From NCBI RefSeq assembly GCF_002367995.1, contig NZ_AP018207.1:5840646-5904645 (forward strand): a stretch of 64,000 nucleotides of DNA, written 5' to 3'. Below, piece by piece: positions 46,022 through 54,336 of the stretch (within the stretch, counting starts at the first letter, position 1; each line of letters opens with the position of its first letter). The position numbers and the translations under genes were made by a program. This DNA comes from Calothrix brevissima NIES-22 (GTDB taxonomy: Bacteria > Cyanobacteriota > Cyanobacteriia > Cyanobacteriales > Nostocaceae). The notes beneath the pieces were generated by a model. It was given only the letters and a program-made list of their open reading frames with translations. It was not told the origin of the DNA and ran no database searches.

Positions 46022-47430
46022 TGCTGTTGAGATGTCGGTGTTTCTAAAACAAATTCTTCAGTAAGACTAACATCATTGATACTTACCTTAATTTTAAAAG
46101 CTATTCCCCAATGACAAGTAAATCTTTTTAATTGCATAAAATTATCTTGGCTGCGTGATTCCAACTCTTGCAGAATTGTACCTGAATGAGAAATTAAAGC
46201 TAATTTGATATTAGGTGGTAAGTAAACTGCTCCTTTAGCTGGATGAAGTTGCACGCGAATCGCCACTTCTTCATCAGCTTGTAGGGTGAAAGCAATCAAG
46301 AGTGCAACAGATTGATGACCTAATTGCATTCCTAAATCTAGGAGTTTAACACCCTCAACAGCCAGTTCATTAGCAGCAATTTCATATTGTCTAAAAGTAT
46401 AGGCTAAGTTGCCTGTTTCTAAATTTAACAAAGTGTGGACAGACTGCCAACCGTTATCAAAAATATTTTGACACCATTTGCTGAAATTATTAGCTTTTAG
46501 GGGCTTTTTGGCGAGCAAACTGCCAATCCGGCGATGATACAATTGCTGTCGCCATTGCTCATTATTTAATAACGATGCCCATTTGACAAAGGGGATATCA
46601 ACTCGCAAACGCGGAGAATAAATAGATTTATCGCCTAAAAGTGCTAATAATTTTTGCGCTTCTACCTCAGATATCGTTGGTAATTCTGGGATATTCTCTC
46701 GCATATCCAACCCCAGAGTCACTTGCATCACCGTCAAATTACTAATTAAATTTTCTGTTGGTAATATATAAGTGCGATCGCTCTTGTTATACTTAGCAAA
46801 ATTCTTGATCTGGCGATGAGTTGTAAACCCGCACACCCACAACCAGCAATCATCCTCATCTACATCTAAATTTACCTGCACTGCGAGATAATAATCTGCA
46901 ACCCAATTCGGAATATCTACCCACTCTTGCGGTACCCGCAACTCTTCTAAATCTACCGTTTCTGTGGGAATTATGACTATGCGCCTACCTCCCAGACTAA
47001 TTGCTGTGCCATTCACCACTTCCCATATACTAGGTAAACTAGCTTCACTGGGAAAAATCGACGGTGGTATTCCGTATTGCTCTGTTAGCCAGGTAAGGAG
47101 AGTATGCAAGCAGACGCTATTAATATAAGCGTTATGACGAGCAATTGAGTTTTGATGAATTTGGGCTTGTTCCCAAGTAGTTGTTTGCTCTTTTAGTGGT
47201 ATTTTCAACCGAAACCGATTAGCAAAGACTTTTTCTAAGCGCTCGTCATCAGACATCAACTCCACCTGCTTACTTTGGCGATTTTGCCTCTTGTTAATTG
47301 GTGGTAATAATGTATCATTAATTCGGTGAAAATACCCTAGATAGCGATAAAATGCTAGCCTTAGTGATAATTGATGAGCAAATAGCATCAATAGTTTTAG
47401 TCCTTGGGGATAAATCTTGTGATGTAACAT
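46018..47430 (-). CDS. DUF1822-family protein
   Basis: A 470-residue cyanobacterial family of unknown function. No signal peptide or membrane segment is visible. Recognisable family parts are the N-terminal LEKVFANRFRLKIPL, the central VDIPNWVADYYLAVQVNLDVDEDDCWLWVCGFTTHRQIK (near residues 160-200), and a C-terminal beta-rich domain with LLDLGMQLGHQSVALLIAFT and VAIRVQLHPAKGAVYLPP. The gene lies 3 bp after the sigma-factor-like gene and overlaps the CHAT-CHASE2 start by 4 bp, so all three are one transcript. By position it may link the sigma factor to the protease, for example as an anti-sigma-like or adaptor protein. I have no motif for that. Confidence 0.75.
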   Translation of the reverse strand: MLHHKIYPQGLKLLMLFAHQLSLRLAFYRYLGYFHRINDTLLPPINKRQNRQSKQVELMSDDERLEKVFANRFRLKIPLKEQTTTWEQAQIHQNSIARHNAYINSVCLHTLLTWLTEQYGIPPSIFPSEASLPSIWEVVNGTAISLGGRRIVIIPTETVDLEELRVPQEWVDIPNWVADYYLAVQVNLDVDEDDCWLWVCGFTTHRQIKNFAKYNKSDRTYILPTENLISNLTVMQVTLGLDMRENIPELPTISEVEAQKLLALLGDKSIYSPRLRVDIPFVKWASLLNNEQWRQQLYHRRIGSLLAKKPLKANNFSKWCQNIFDNGWQSVHTLLNLETGNLAYTFRQYEIAANELAVEGVKLLDLGMQLGHQSVALLIAFTLQADEEVAIRVQLHPAKGAVYLPPNIKLALISHSGTILQELESRSQDNFMQLKRFTCHWGIAFKIKVSINDVSLTEEFVLETPTSQQQ

Positions 47431-47433
47431 TAC

Positions 47434-49011
47434 TTATGCCATAAGAGGAATTTTTGTTTTGATTGCATCCCCAGAGGATAATTTGGCTAGATATAGAGAA
47501 TTTTGCGAAATTTTGGCTAACCAAATTTGTAAAAACTTTTTAATTAAAGTATCAATTTCTTGAATTACAGCCGCCTCTAATTTTGCTTGAGTTCTCTGGA
47601 GAATTTCTTGCACTAATACGGGGTTGGTATCTAATCGCTCGGCGATACATTGTGTCGTTAATTTATGGGCGTAGCAGAGTTGTAATATTTCTCGTTCTAT
47701 GGGTGCAAGTTTTTTTTCAGCTATAACTAAAGTAGCTTGAATTAAATCTGCATAAATGGGAGCACTGTAGTTAGTAGCTAACCATCGTTCTACATATTTA
47801 CTCACCCATATTGGGGGAGATTTTAAGCTATATAAACTTTTGATAAATTTGCGTTCAATTGTTTGTAGCCTGTGAGCGATCGCTCCTTGGGTAACATGAA
47901 ATTTATTGGCTATTTGCTGCTGACTTATTCTTAACCCATAGTAGAGTAGTAATATTTCTTGTTGATCTGGTTTTAAAGCCTGTAACTGCTGCTGTAAAAT
48001 TGCCTCAGCTTGATGCATCAGACTGCTTTGATGATGAGTACAATCTTCTAATTCATCAACACTGATTAAACTAGGTTCTAAAGCCTCAAATTCACAACCT
48101 GCGTCTTTGAGCGCGTCCAAAGAACAACGAGGTGTAATAGATTTGGGATAATTTTGTAAAGCAGTAATGCAAATTTCCATCCCAGCTTGCAGTTGTTCCC
48201 CTGTAGTGTTAGCGCTAATTGCTACCTCATGGGGTGCACAAACAAGTAATTTTTCTGCATTGTAATATTGAGCCGCTTCCGCAAAATCTAAGCTATCAGG
48301 TTCTGGCCATTTCTTACTGACTCTGTTAACCGGGTTTTGCACCTTATTGACTTGATAAACTAATTTAAAATATTTCCGCGCAAACAGCAGCCGAGAAATT
48401 TCCGGTTCATATCTACCATCTCTCAGCAATGCTTCTTTAAGCTCTTTATCACTTTTTTTGTACAATAGCCGCCATTTAGAAAACTTAGCCACACCCGCTT
48501 CGTCTTTAATGGTTTTGATCAAAACTCCTGTAATATAAGTATCCAATAATGAAGTTGTTGAAATATATTTAGCTAAAATATGACGAAATTTTGTATCGGA
48601 ATAAATTAAGCACCGACAAATAAATAGATACTCCTCCCAGCATTCACTTCTCTGAGATTGATATGCATCTTTTAAAACCTGTTTAGTAGCTTCATAGCAA
48701 CTGCTTTCACAGTAAATTTTTAGGTGTTCCCATGCTTTTTGGACTCTGTCGCTAGGCTCCCAATCTTGCTTTTGGGGTAAATCATGAAAAGCCATATCTA
48801 TCCAAAACTGTACTACCCCTCTAGCATGATCTTGCTGACTAAATAGGTAAGCAAATTGCTGATGTTTGCTGAGATATAACTCAATATTGCGTTTTAAATG
48901 GTGTTGAGATTGCCATTGAATATTTAAATGACCATTATTGCTCTCCACTTTTATATACATAGAAAATTTATCAACCAGGTTCTGACGATAAGGTAGATTG
49001 CTGTACATCAT
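47434..49011 (-). CDS. Sigma-70-family-like transcription factor heading the CHAT operon
   Basis: A 525-residue protein with two sigma region-4-like helix-turn-helix segments. The first is at 347-392 (LKPDQQEILLLYYGL, then RISQQQIANKFHVTQGAIAHRL). The second is at 437-478 (LAPIEREILQLCYAH, then TTQCIAERLDTNPVLVQEIL). The N-terminal 100-250 region is helical and may act as region 2, but I cannot see the usual -10-binding motif. It may therefore be a degenerate sigma factor of the type found beside DUF1822 genes in cyanobacteria. It starts a four-gene operon (sigma, DUF1822, CHAT-CHASE2, DUF928). Either of the first two ATGs could be used; GAAGG lies five bases before the second one (49008), which favours it. 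Its target promoters are unknown. Confidence 0.7.
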   Translation of the reverse strand: MMYSNLPYRQNLVDKFSMYIKVESNNGHLNIQWQSQHHLKRNIELYLSKHQQFAYLFSQQDHARGVVQFWIDMAFHDLPQKQDWEPSDRVQKAWEHLKIYCESSCYEATKQVLKDAYQSQRSECWEEYLFICRCLIYSDTKFRHILAKYISTTSLLDTYITGVLIKTIKDEAGVAKFSKWRLLYKKSDKELKEALLRDGRYEPEISRLLFARKYFKLVYQVNKVQNPVNRVSKKWPEPDSLDFAEAAQYYNAEKLLVCAPHEVAISANTTGEQLQAGMEICITALQNYPKSITPRCSLDALKDAGCEFEALEPSLISVDELEDCTHHQSSLMHQAEAILQQQLQALKPDQQEILLLYYGLRISQQQIANKFHVTQGAIAHRLQTIERKFIKSLYSLKSPPIWVSKYVERWLATNYSAPIYADLIQATLVIAEKKLAPIEREILQLCYAHKLTTQCIAERLDTNPVLVQEILQRTQAKLEAAVIQEIDTLIKKFLQIWLAKISQNSLYLAKLSSGDAIKTKIPLMA

Positions 49012-49257
49012 GACCTTCGATTTTTAAGCAGATTTTAAATTTTTATACTTATCCCTGACTTTAAGTATAAAAAACTGCTAGTTTTTAGGTGTGATGACAA
49101 ACACTGGCAACGTCAGTTTTTTGTGTTAATAAGTATTTTGCTGTCCTGATGTCTTGACAAATGAATTGATAAACTTGAAACTCTGTGACAAAGGGAAAAA
49201 TTATTTTCTAGAACTTTCTTTTCTCTGTCGTTATGCGGTCAAAATATAGCATTTCGA

Positions 49258-50943
49258 TTAGCCTGCATTTAATAAAGTTATCTGTCCCATACGTTTTTCC
49301 AAAGACTGTTTGCGAGACAATGCACTGTGTGGTAAAACTCGCAATATTTCTTCAACAGTAGTAATACCCTTTGTCACCTTCTCAATAGCAACCATCCGAA
49401 AAGAATCAAATTTGCTTTCATGAAGGTAGTTATGCAACTGGGTCATTGTACCTTCATAAATAATCTGGCGGACAACACTATCTACATTCAATAGCTCAAT
49501 AACTGCTTCTCTTCCCAAATATCCAGAATGGAAACATTTTGCACAACCACGCCCTCGTCGCCATGTAGTCGGATTGATTTCTTCTCTAGTTAAACCTAAT
49601 ACTTTGAGATCGGATTCTGTGGGCGTGTAAGGTTCAGCACAGTGGGGACAGACACGACGTACAAGACGTTGCGCTACTACACCCAGCAAAGCATCGCTGA
49701 TGAGTCCGGGATCAGGCCCAATATCCTTGAGACGAGGAATAGCGCCTACTGCATCATTTGTGTGTAAAGTAGTTAGAACTAAATGTCCTGTAAGTGCGGC
49801 TCTAATAGCTGTTTCTGCAGTTTCACAATCGCGGATTTCCCCTAACATAACTATATCGGGGTCTTGCCGGAGAATAGCCCTTAAACCTGCTGCAAATGTC
49901 ATACCTGCGGCTTCATTTACTTGGGTTTGGGTAATACCTGGGAGAACATATTCTACTGGGTCTTCTACGGTGACAATGTTAACTGAGTCTGTGGCGATCG
50001 CCTGTAAACTGGTGTAGAGTGTACTGGTTTTTCCTGAACCAGTAGGGCCAGTAAGAATAATTAATCCTTGGGGTTGTTGTAGCCAGTGTTTGTAAATAGC
50101 GCGAGTCCGTTCAGTAAAACCTAAGTCTTCAACAGTTTGAAAAGAATTTTGTTGACGTAGTAAGCGCAAAACCACTTTTTCTGCTGGTTCACCTTTTTTA
50201 TTACTAACGCAAGGTAAAGTACTAACGCGCAAGTCTAAACCCATCTGTTGTTGTTGTTGAGTGACGTATTTCTCGCCGATTCTTCCATCCTGAGGACGAC
50301 GACTCTCAGCAATATCCATACTGCACATCACTTTGAGTGAAACAATCACTTTGCGACTAATTTCTGCTGAAAGCGTAGTTACATGGCGGAGAATACCGTC
50401 AATACGGAAACGAATTCGTAGTCCATCTGCTATTGGTTCTAGATGAATATCACTGGCGCGATTTCGGAGTGCAGAGGAAATGATAGTGTTAATCCGCTCA
50501 ATCTGATCGTCACTACGAGAAAGATAGAGTTCGGTAATTTGAGAAATATCCTCTTGTTCTTGTTCGCCTGTGAGGGGGTTAACAAAGTGTTCTGCTTGGA
50601 TACGGCTAGTATCTAGATTTTGCAGCCGAAACCAATCACGGTAGCTGTTTTCATGGATGGAAATAATTTTAATATCTGTATTCAGGCGATCGCTCAATTT
50701 TTTGACTTGTGCAGTTGTCACTTGTACTGGTGAACCGAGGTAGTAACAATTACGCCAGAGTAATAGGGGAATAATTGGAGGGATAGAAGTGCGATCGCGA
50801 ATTTGTTGGAAAAATCTAAAACAGATATCTGAGTCTAGTAGTTCCAAATTGACAGTTTGCAATTCCTGATTTATTAATGCTTGCAATGCTGATTCTAAAG
50901 TAATTTCTTTTTGTTTTAGTTGAGTTTGAATCGAGTTAGACAT
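49258..50943 (-). CDS. GspE/PulE-PilB-type secretion ATPase
   Basis: Hexameric cytoplasmic ATPase of the type II secretion/type IV pilus family. Residues about 50-125 resemble the N-terminal N1E domain. The core has RASDIHLEP (162-170), Walker A GPTGSGKT (299-306), an Asp box and Walker B VMLGEIRD (365-372), and the His box TGHLVLTTLHTND (385-397). The zinc-binding part has CPHC (432-435) and CAKC (472-475). At 561 residues it is shorter than a typical cyanobacterial PilB, because the N-terminal region is reduced. No PilC, PilT or pilin gene is adjacent, so it is an orphan or accessory copy. It is upstream of the sigma-like gene on the same strand, 246 bp away, but co-transcription is not shown. 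Confidence 0.85.
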   Translation of the reverse strand: MSNSIQTQLKQKEITLESALQALINQELQTVNLELLDSDICFRFFQQIRDRTSIPPIIPLLLWRNCYYLGSPVQVTTAQVKKLSDRLNTDIKIISIHENSYRDWFRLQNLDTSRIQAEHFVNPLTGEQEQEDISQITELYLSRSDDQIERINTIISSALRNRASDIHLEPIADGLRIRFRIDGILRHVTTLSAEISRKVIVSLKVMCSMDIAESRRPQDGRIGEKYVTQQQQQMGLDLRVSTLPCVSNKKGEPAEKVVLRLLRQQNSFQTVEDLGFTERTRAIYKHWLQQPQGLIILTGPTGSGKTSTLYTSLQAIATDSVNIVTVEDPVEYVLPGITQTQVNEAAGMTFAAGLRAILRQDPDIVMLGEIRDCETAETAIRAALTGHLVLTTLHTNDAVGAIPRLKDIGPDPGLISDALLGVVAQRLVRRVCPHCAEPYTPTESDLKVLGLTREEINPTTWRRGRGCAKCFHSGYLGREAVIELLNVDSVVRQIIYEGTMTQLHNYLHESKFDSFRMVAIEKVTKGITTVEEILRVLPHSALSRKQSLEKRMGQITLLNAG

Positions 50944-51011
50944 AAGTAATGAGTTGCCAAGAGTTTAGATATAGAAACAGTAATTATTTGAACATACAAA
51001 ATAAAAAGCAG

Positions 51012-51059
51012 AAAAATAGGTAATCATTTCTAGAAAAAGAAAATAGATTACCTATTTTT
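51012..51059 (-). terminator. Intrinsic terminator after the ricin-M23 gene
   Basis: A perfect 14-bp stem (AAAAATAGGTAATC at 51012-51025, GATTACCTATTTTT at 51046-51059) with a 20-base loop lies just past the stop at 51074. A and T runs on both sides let it work in both directions; for the minus strand a T-rich tail follows. Confidence 0.75.
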
Positions 51060-51073
51060 TACAATGCTTATAA

Positions 51074-52207
51074 TTATGGTCTAGTTAATGCTCTCTTGAA
51101 GTAATCATTTGAGCCGCCGGGTAAATCTGGCAAATCTCCTACTCCATTTAATTGTAAACCATTCGCTTTAGTCATTGGTGTTGTAGTTCCTCTAGCACAA
51201 TTTGAGCTTTTACGTCCTTCTAAATGAATATGAGAAAAACCACCATTTACTGAACTAGCTTTAGAAATATAACCCAACACATCATCCTGTTTGACGGTAG
51301 CTCCATTAGCAACAGTACGGTCAATATGACCAAGCAAAAGACTACGATTATTGTCAATACTCAAACACACTAAATCACGATCGACATGATAAATTTTTCC
51401 AGCAGCAGGAGCTAATAAAGGTTGTCCAGCAGATTTACTAGCATTATTATCTCTTGCCCAGCAAGCAGTACTACCAAAATCTTGATTACTAACAGTCAAA
51501 TCTAAAGCATAATAGCTTTGATGAGTAGGAGATCCTTGATAACCTTGACAAACATACCAGGTTTGACCGCTTTTAAATGGTAAATTTATTTGCCCTAATG
51601 GTGGTGGTGGTGGTGGTGTGATACTACTGCGCCAAAGCTGGTTATAATTATTGCGATCGCAAGTCCACATGTGCACTTTTCCGGCATTATCCCTTGTGGG
51701 AGTATCTACACACTGATTTGTACCTACTCGTTGGATTAAGTTAAAACCATTACCAACAGAAATCAAATTCCAATTTTGATCTAAATCGTTAGCATCGCAA
51801 GGCCAAACATTCATTTCTGAACCGTTGCTGGTGCGATAGGCATTCAAACATTTACCAGTAGAACGTTGTTTTAACAGCACACCACCACGATTACCTGCTA
51901 ATATCTGAAACTGTTGGTCAGGGTCATTGTTATCTAGGCGATAAATTGACATTCTGGGTTGACCATCAATACGTCGAAAATTGTTATTAGTATTTAATCC
52001 CATGCCTTCACGGACAGAGAAAGTTCCCCAACTTTGGGCTAATACTGGTGATAAAGAGATGACAATACAAGCAGATGCAGTAGTGGTTAATCCAAAAATC
52101 TTGCAGGCATTATTAAACATAGTTCGGTAATTTCTTTGCGTTAGATGTTTAATGGCACGAACAGATGCAATTTTTGCACTAGCAATTTTGTGATGTTTAT
52201 TAGACAT
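51074..52207 (-). CDS. Secreted ricin-type lectin plus M23-like peptidase fold
   Basis: Exported two-domain protein. The N-terminus is long and basic to about residue 30, then hydrophobic (TTTASACIVISLSPVLAQ), with a signal-peptidase site near 58. A ricin-B/QxW trefoil spans about 60-195, with repeated DANDLDQNWNLI and DRNNYNQLWRS units. After a Pro-rich linker, residues 205-375 resemble an M23 metallopeptidase: LLAPAAGKIYHVDRD, LLLGHIDRTVANGATVKQDDVLGYI and GGFSHIHLEG with the HxH metal motif. The first metal His/Asp pair may be in THQSYYALD, which is spaced a little unusually, so activity is not certain. The role is probably peptidoglycan cleavage guided by sugar binding, or binding alone. 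A strong terminator follows. Confidence 0.75.
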   Translation of the reverse strand: MSNKHHKIASAKIASVRAIKHLTQRNYRTMFNNACKIFGLTTTASACIVISLSPVLAQSWGTFSVREGMGLNTNNNFRRIDGQPRMSIYRLDNNDPDQQFQILAGNRGGVLLKQRSTGKCLNAYRTSNGSEMNVWPCDANDLDQNWNLISVGNGFNLIQRVGTNQCVDTPTRDNAGKVHMWTCDRNNYNQLWRSSITPPPPPPLGQINLPFKSGQTWYVCQGYQGSPTHQSYYALDLTVSNQDFGSTACWARDNNASKSAGQPLLAPAAGKIYHVDRDLVCLSIDNNRSLLLGHIDRTVANGATVKQDDVLGYISKASSVNGGFSHIHLEGRKSSNCARGTTTPMTKANGLQLNGVGDLPDLPGGSNDYFKRALTRP

Positions 52208-52338
52208 TAGGCTTTAACTCTTTTAGGGGATATTGAATGCACTAAATTGAAGGTAAATCAAAGATTCTGAGGAACAAATGCTGTAGAATATTTAGGGAAA
52301 AAACTGTACTAATGAGGATTTTGTTTGCGATCGCTATG

Positions 52339-52704
52339 CTAAGATTTAGCTTTTTTAGCAATGGTGGCTTTTTTAGGTGTATAAATGTGCGCCCCTAATC
52401 GTTTCCCTATTTTTAGAGGTAAACAAATTACGTCACCGTTTTTAGTTCTACACAAGTTATTACCTGATATATAAGGTTTTTCCCATTTCTCCCAACTCAA
52501 GATAGCGGAAATACTTCCCACCCTTGAAGCACGTTGTTCATCTGTTAATAAATTTGGGTCATCATAGCCGCCTGCATGAGCTTTATTGGCTGTAATTAAC
52601 AAGAGAGTTAACATCCCAAAGCTGGATAGAATAACCCCATTAATAAATTTTTTATTTCTTGGGTAAAGTTTCATGACTTTTTGGTATTCATGCAGTCTCT
52701 GCAA
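52339..52704 (-). CDS. Small exported protein of unknown function
   Basis: Not recognised. The 121-residue product has a basic N-terminus and a hydrophobic stretch (about 23-40) ending in NKAHAGG, a likely signal-peptidase site. The mature part of about 78 residues has two cysteines (NNLCRTKNGDVICLPL), a possible disulfide, and a very basic lysine-rich tail (KKATIAKKAKS). The first start at 52704 gives a long n-region; the ATG at 52674 (MKLYPRNKK) gives a more typical signal peptide and may be the true start. It lies upstream of the ricin-M23 gene on the same strand. Confidence 0.55.
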   Translation of the reverse strand: MQRLHEYQKVMKLYPRNKKFINGVILSSFGMLTLLLITANKAHAGGYDDPNLLTDEQRASRVGSISAILSWEKWEKPYISGNNLCRTKNGDVICLPLKIGKRLGAHIYTPKKATIAKKAKS

Positions 52705-52924
52705 TCTTAAATGATTGTTTTTCTTGGGTAATCAGAGTTTTTTATCTTAGATGTATTGATAATTCTCTTGCCCCTATTGACTATTTAATCCGCAAAAAAA
52801 TTGTATGCCAACGCTTAATAGCAAATTATAAAGACATAAAAATGTCACTTTTATACTTTGCCCTATATTCAATCTTTACAAAATCAGCATATCTAAATAT
52901 TTTTGATGTAAAAATATAAATTTT

Positions 52925-52953
52925 TTGTGTTGATTTGGACAAAATGCTATACT
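52925..52953 (+). promoter_or_regulatory. Candidate sigma-70-type promoter for an unannotated transcript
   Basis: TTGTGT (52925-52930) and TATACT (52948-52953) are separated by exactly 17 bp. Expected start of transcription is near 52960. The nearest downstream plus-strand feature is the terminator at 53075-53114. Confidence 0.4.
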
Positions 52954-52959
52954 TTTAAT

Positions 52960-53115
52960 ATCCAAATTTCTCTGAGAGATAATTTGTGCAAATTGAATGA
53001 TAATTTTAATTAAATAACTTATAAATTTTAATTGTTTAATTAAATAAAATAATAGCAATATTTAATCAATTCACAAGAAGTGCTCTCAAACTTAGTTCGG
53101 GAGCACTTCTTTTAT
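52960..53115 (+). ncRNA. Candidate small noncoding RNA (about 155 nt)
   Basis: Defined only by a well-spaced promoter and a strong terminator on the same strand with no plus-strand gene nearby. The body is AT-rich and I see no open frame of interest in it. The ends are approximate, and no known RNA family was recognised. Confidence 0.35.
53075..53114 (+). terminator. Strong intrinsic terminator with no upstream plus-strand gene
   Basis: AAGAAGTGCTC (53075-53085) pairs with GAGCACTTCTT (53101-53111), 11 bp, loop of 15, followed by TTTTATTATT. On the plus strand it points away from any protein gene, since the nearest genes upstream are on the minus strand. Confidence 0.75.
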
Positions 53116-53351
53116 TATTATGCATATAAATAATATAGTTTTTAAGCTTTTTATAAAACACAAATTAGTAGACATGTCAATTGACGATATCTACTAATTT
53201 ATTTGCAATTTATTGCTATAAGAACTGTATATGATTTAGACAAAGATAATGAGGTAACCTTAGCCATAGTCTAACGCACCATTTTTAACCATTTTCAAGG
53301 CTTTAGTGCGTTAAGGCGTTTATCTAAGGCACCTGACAATGACACAATTTT

Positions 53352-54131
53352 TCATGTGTTTATATCAACAGCTTTCAGAATTACTACTTCTTGTAGTTGT
53401 TGCTTTATCCAGCTATTAAATAAATCAGAATTAATTTGATAACGTAATTTATCGTCTAATTTGGGTTGAATTAACTCATCAACTAAAATTAGGTGTATGC
53501 CCTGAGCAGTCACAATTGGCTTCAGAAGCTGTGGAGGTTTAGCAGCAAAAACAGCAGCTGAAATTTCTGGTTTCATCTCCTTACTTTTCAAAATTCCCCG
53601 ATAACCCCCAGTGCGGCGAAGTTCCCGATCCTGAATATATTTCTGTGCAACATCAGCAAAACTTATTTCTCCTTGTTGTAGTTCATAAAAAAGCTCAAGT
53701 GCCAAATCTAAATCGTCTAAAACTACTTCATAAATTACAGCCCCGGCATAATCTAGTTGATGTTCAAAAAACCACGGTTCTACCTTGTCACCAAACAAAT
53801 ATTGCGCTAACTTACCCGAAATAACATTGGTGTAAACCATTTCTTCAAAATCATCAACAGATAAGCTATTGTTCTGCAACCATGACAAAGTTTCATCAGC
53901 ACTTCTGAGGTTGCGAAGTAATCTAATATTGTCTGCGGCTTGTTGCAGTTCTTTAGGATCTACTTCTATTCCCGCCTCCGTCGCCGCAGAAATAATCACT
54001 TTGCGGGTAAGAACTTGCTCAACAATAGTAGGAATTTGGCAGGAAAGTTTGACTTGCTGAAGAATATCTTTGGCTGAAATATTTATCGATGACAGCATAA
54101 CCTCATTCCAATCATCTAAATAATTAGACAC
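53352..54131 (-). CDS. Parvulin-type peptidyl-prolyl isomerase (PpiC/SurA-like), cytoplasmic
   Basis: Probable folding helper. Residues about 1-120 form a helical SurA-like N-terminal domain. Residues about 125-230 form the PpiC rotamase domain with FYELQQGEISFADVAQKY, RRTGGYRGIL, and LLKPIVTAQGIHLILVDEL. There is no signal peptide, unlike SurA. In cyanobacteria such proteins often lie next to type I secretion genes, and their substrates can be RTX-like proteins. Here no exporter is adjacent, and the RTX genes are about 33 kb away, so any link is speculative. The start at 54131 leaves the N-terminus complete; the upstream region carries one HIP1 site (54170). Confidence 0.75.
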   Translation of the reverse strand: MSNYLDDWNEVMLSSINISAKDILQQVKLSCQIPTIVEQVLTRKVIISAATEAGIEVDPKELQQAADNIRLLRNLRSADETLSWLQNNSLSVDDFEEMVYTNVISGKLAQYLFGDKVEPWFFEHQLDYAGAVIYEVVLDDLDLALELFYELQQGEISFADVAQKYIQDRELRRTGGYRGILKSKEMKPEISAAVFAAKPPQLLKPIVTAQGIHLILVDELIQPKLDDKLRYQINSDLFNSWIKQQLQEVVILKAVDINT

Positions 54132-54227
54132 TTTTTGATAGCTGAAATCTCCTCATAGTCGAATACGCGATCGCATATTAATTAACTAGTGCTTGGTATC
54201 ATGAGTTTTGAGAAGTTACTGGTGGTC

Positions 54228-54260
54228 AGATCCCCGACTTCTTGGAGAAGTCGGGGATCT
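54228..54260. repeat. Perfect 15-bp hairpin repeat (AGATCCCCGACTTCT)
   Basis: Arms at 54228-54242 and 54246-54260 with a 3-base loop. A dispersed cyanobacterial palindrome type. It lies between the isomerase and HTH genes and is not followed by a clear T-tract. Confidence 0.8.
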
Positions 54261-54336
54261 AGCAATCAAGCAAAATTAATGGGACAGACCACTAGTGGTA
54301 AAACAGTTGGATGGATTATTAACCATAGTTGCAATT

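Larger units (their letters stand above)
52705..53351. other. Gene-free AT-rich gap with a candidate small-RNA gene
   Basis: No protein gene is supported. On the plus strand a promoter-like sequence (52925-52953) is followed 120 bp later by a strong intrinsic terminator (53075-53114). A minus-strand open frame at 52876-53058 is AT-rich with no recognisable content. Confidence 0.6.

Noticed and set aside
52876-53058. Minus-strand open frame in the gap
   Set aside because: It is very AT-rich and has no recognisable domain or ribosome-binding site; the plus-strand RNA candidate explains the region better.
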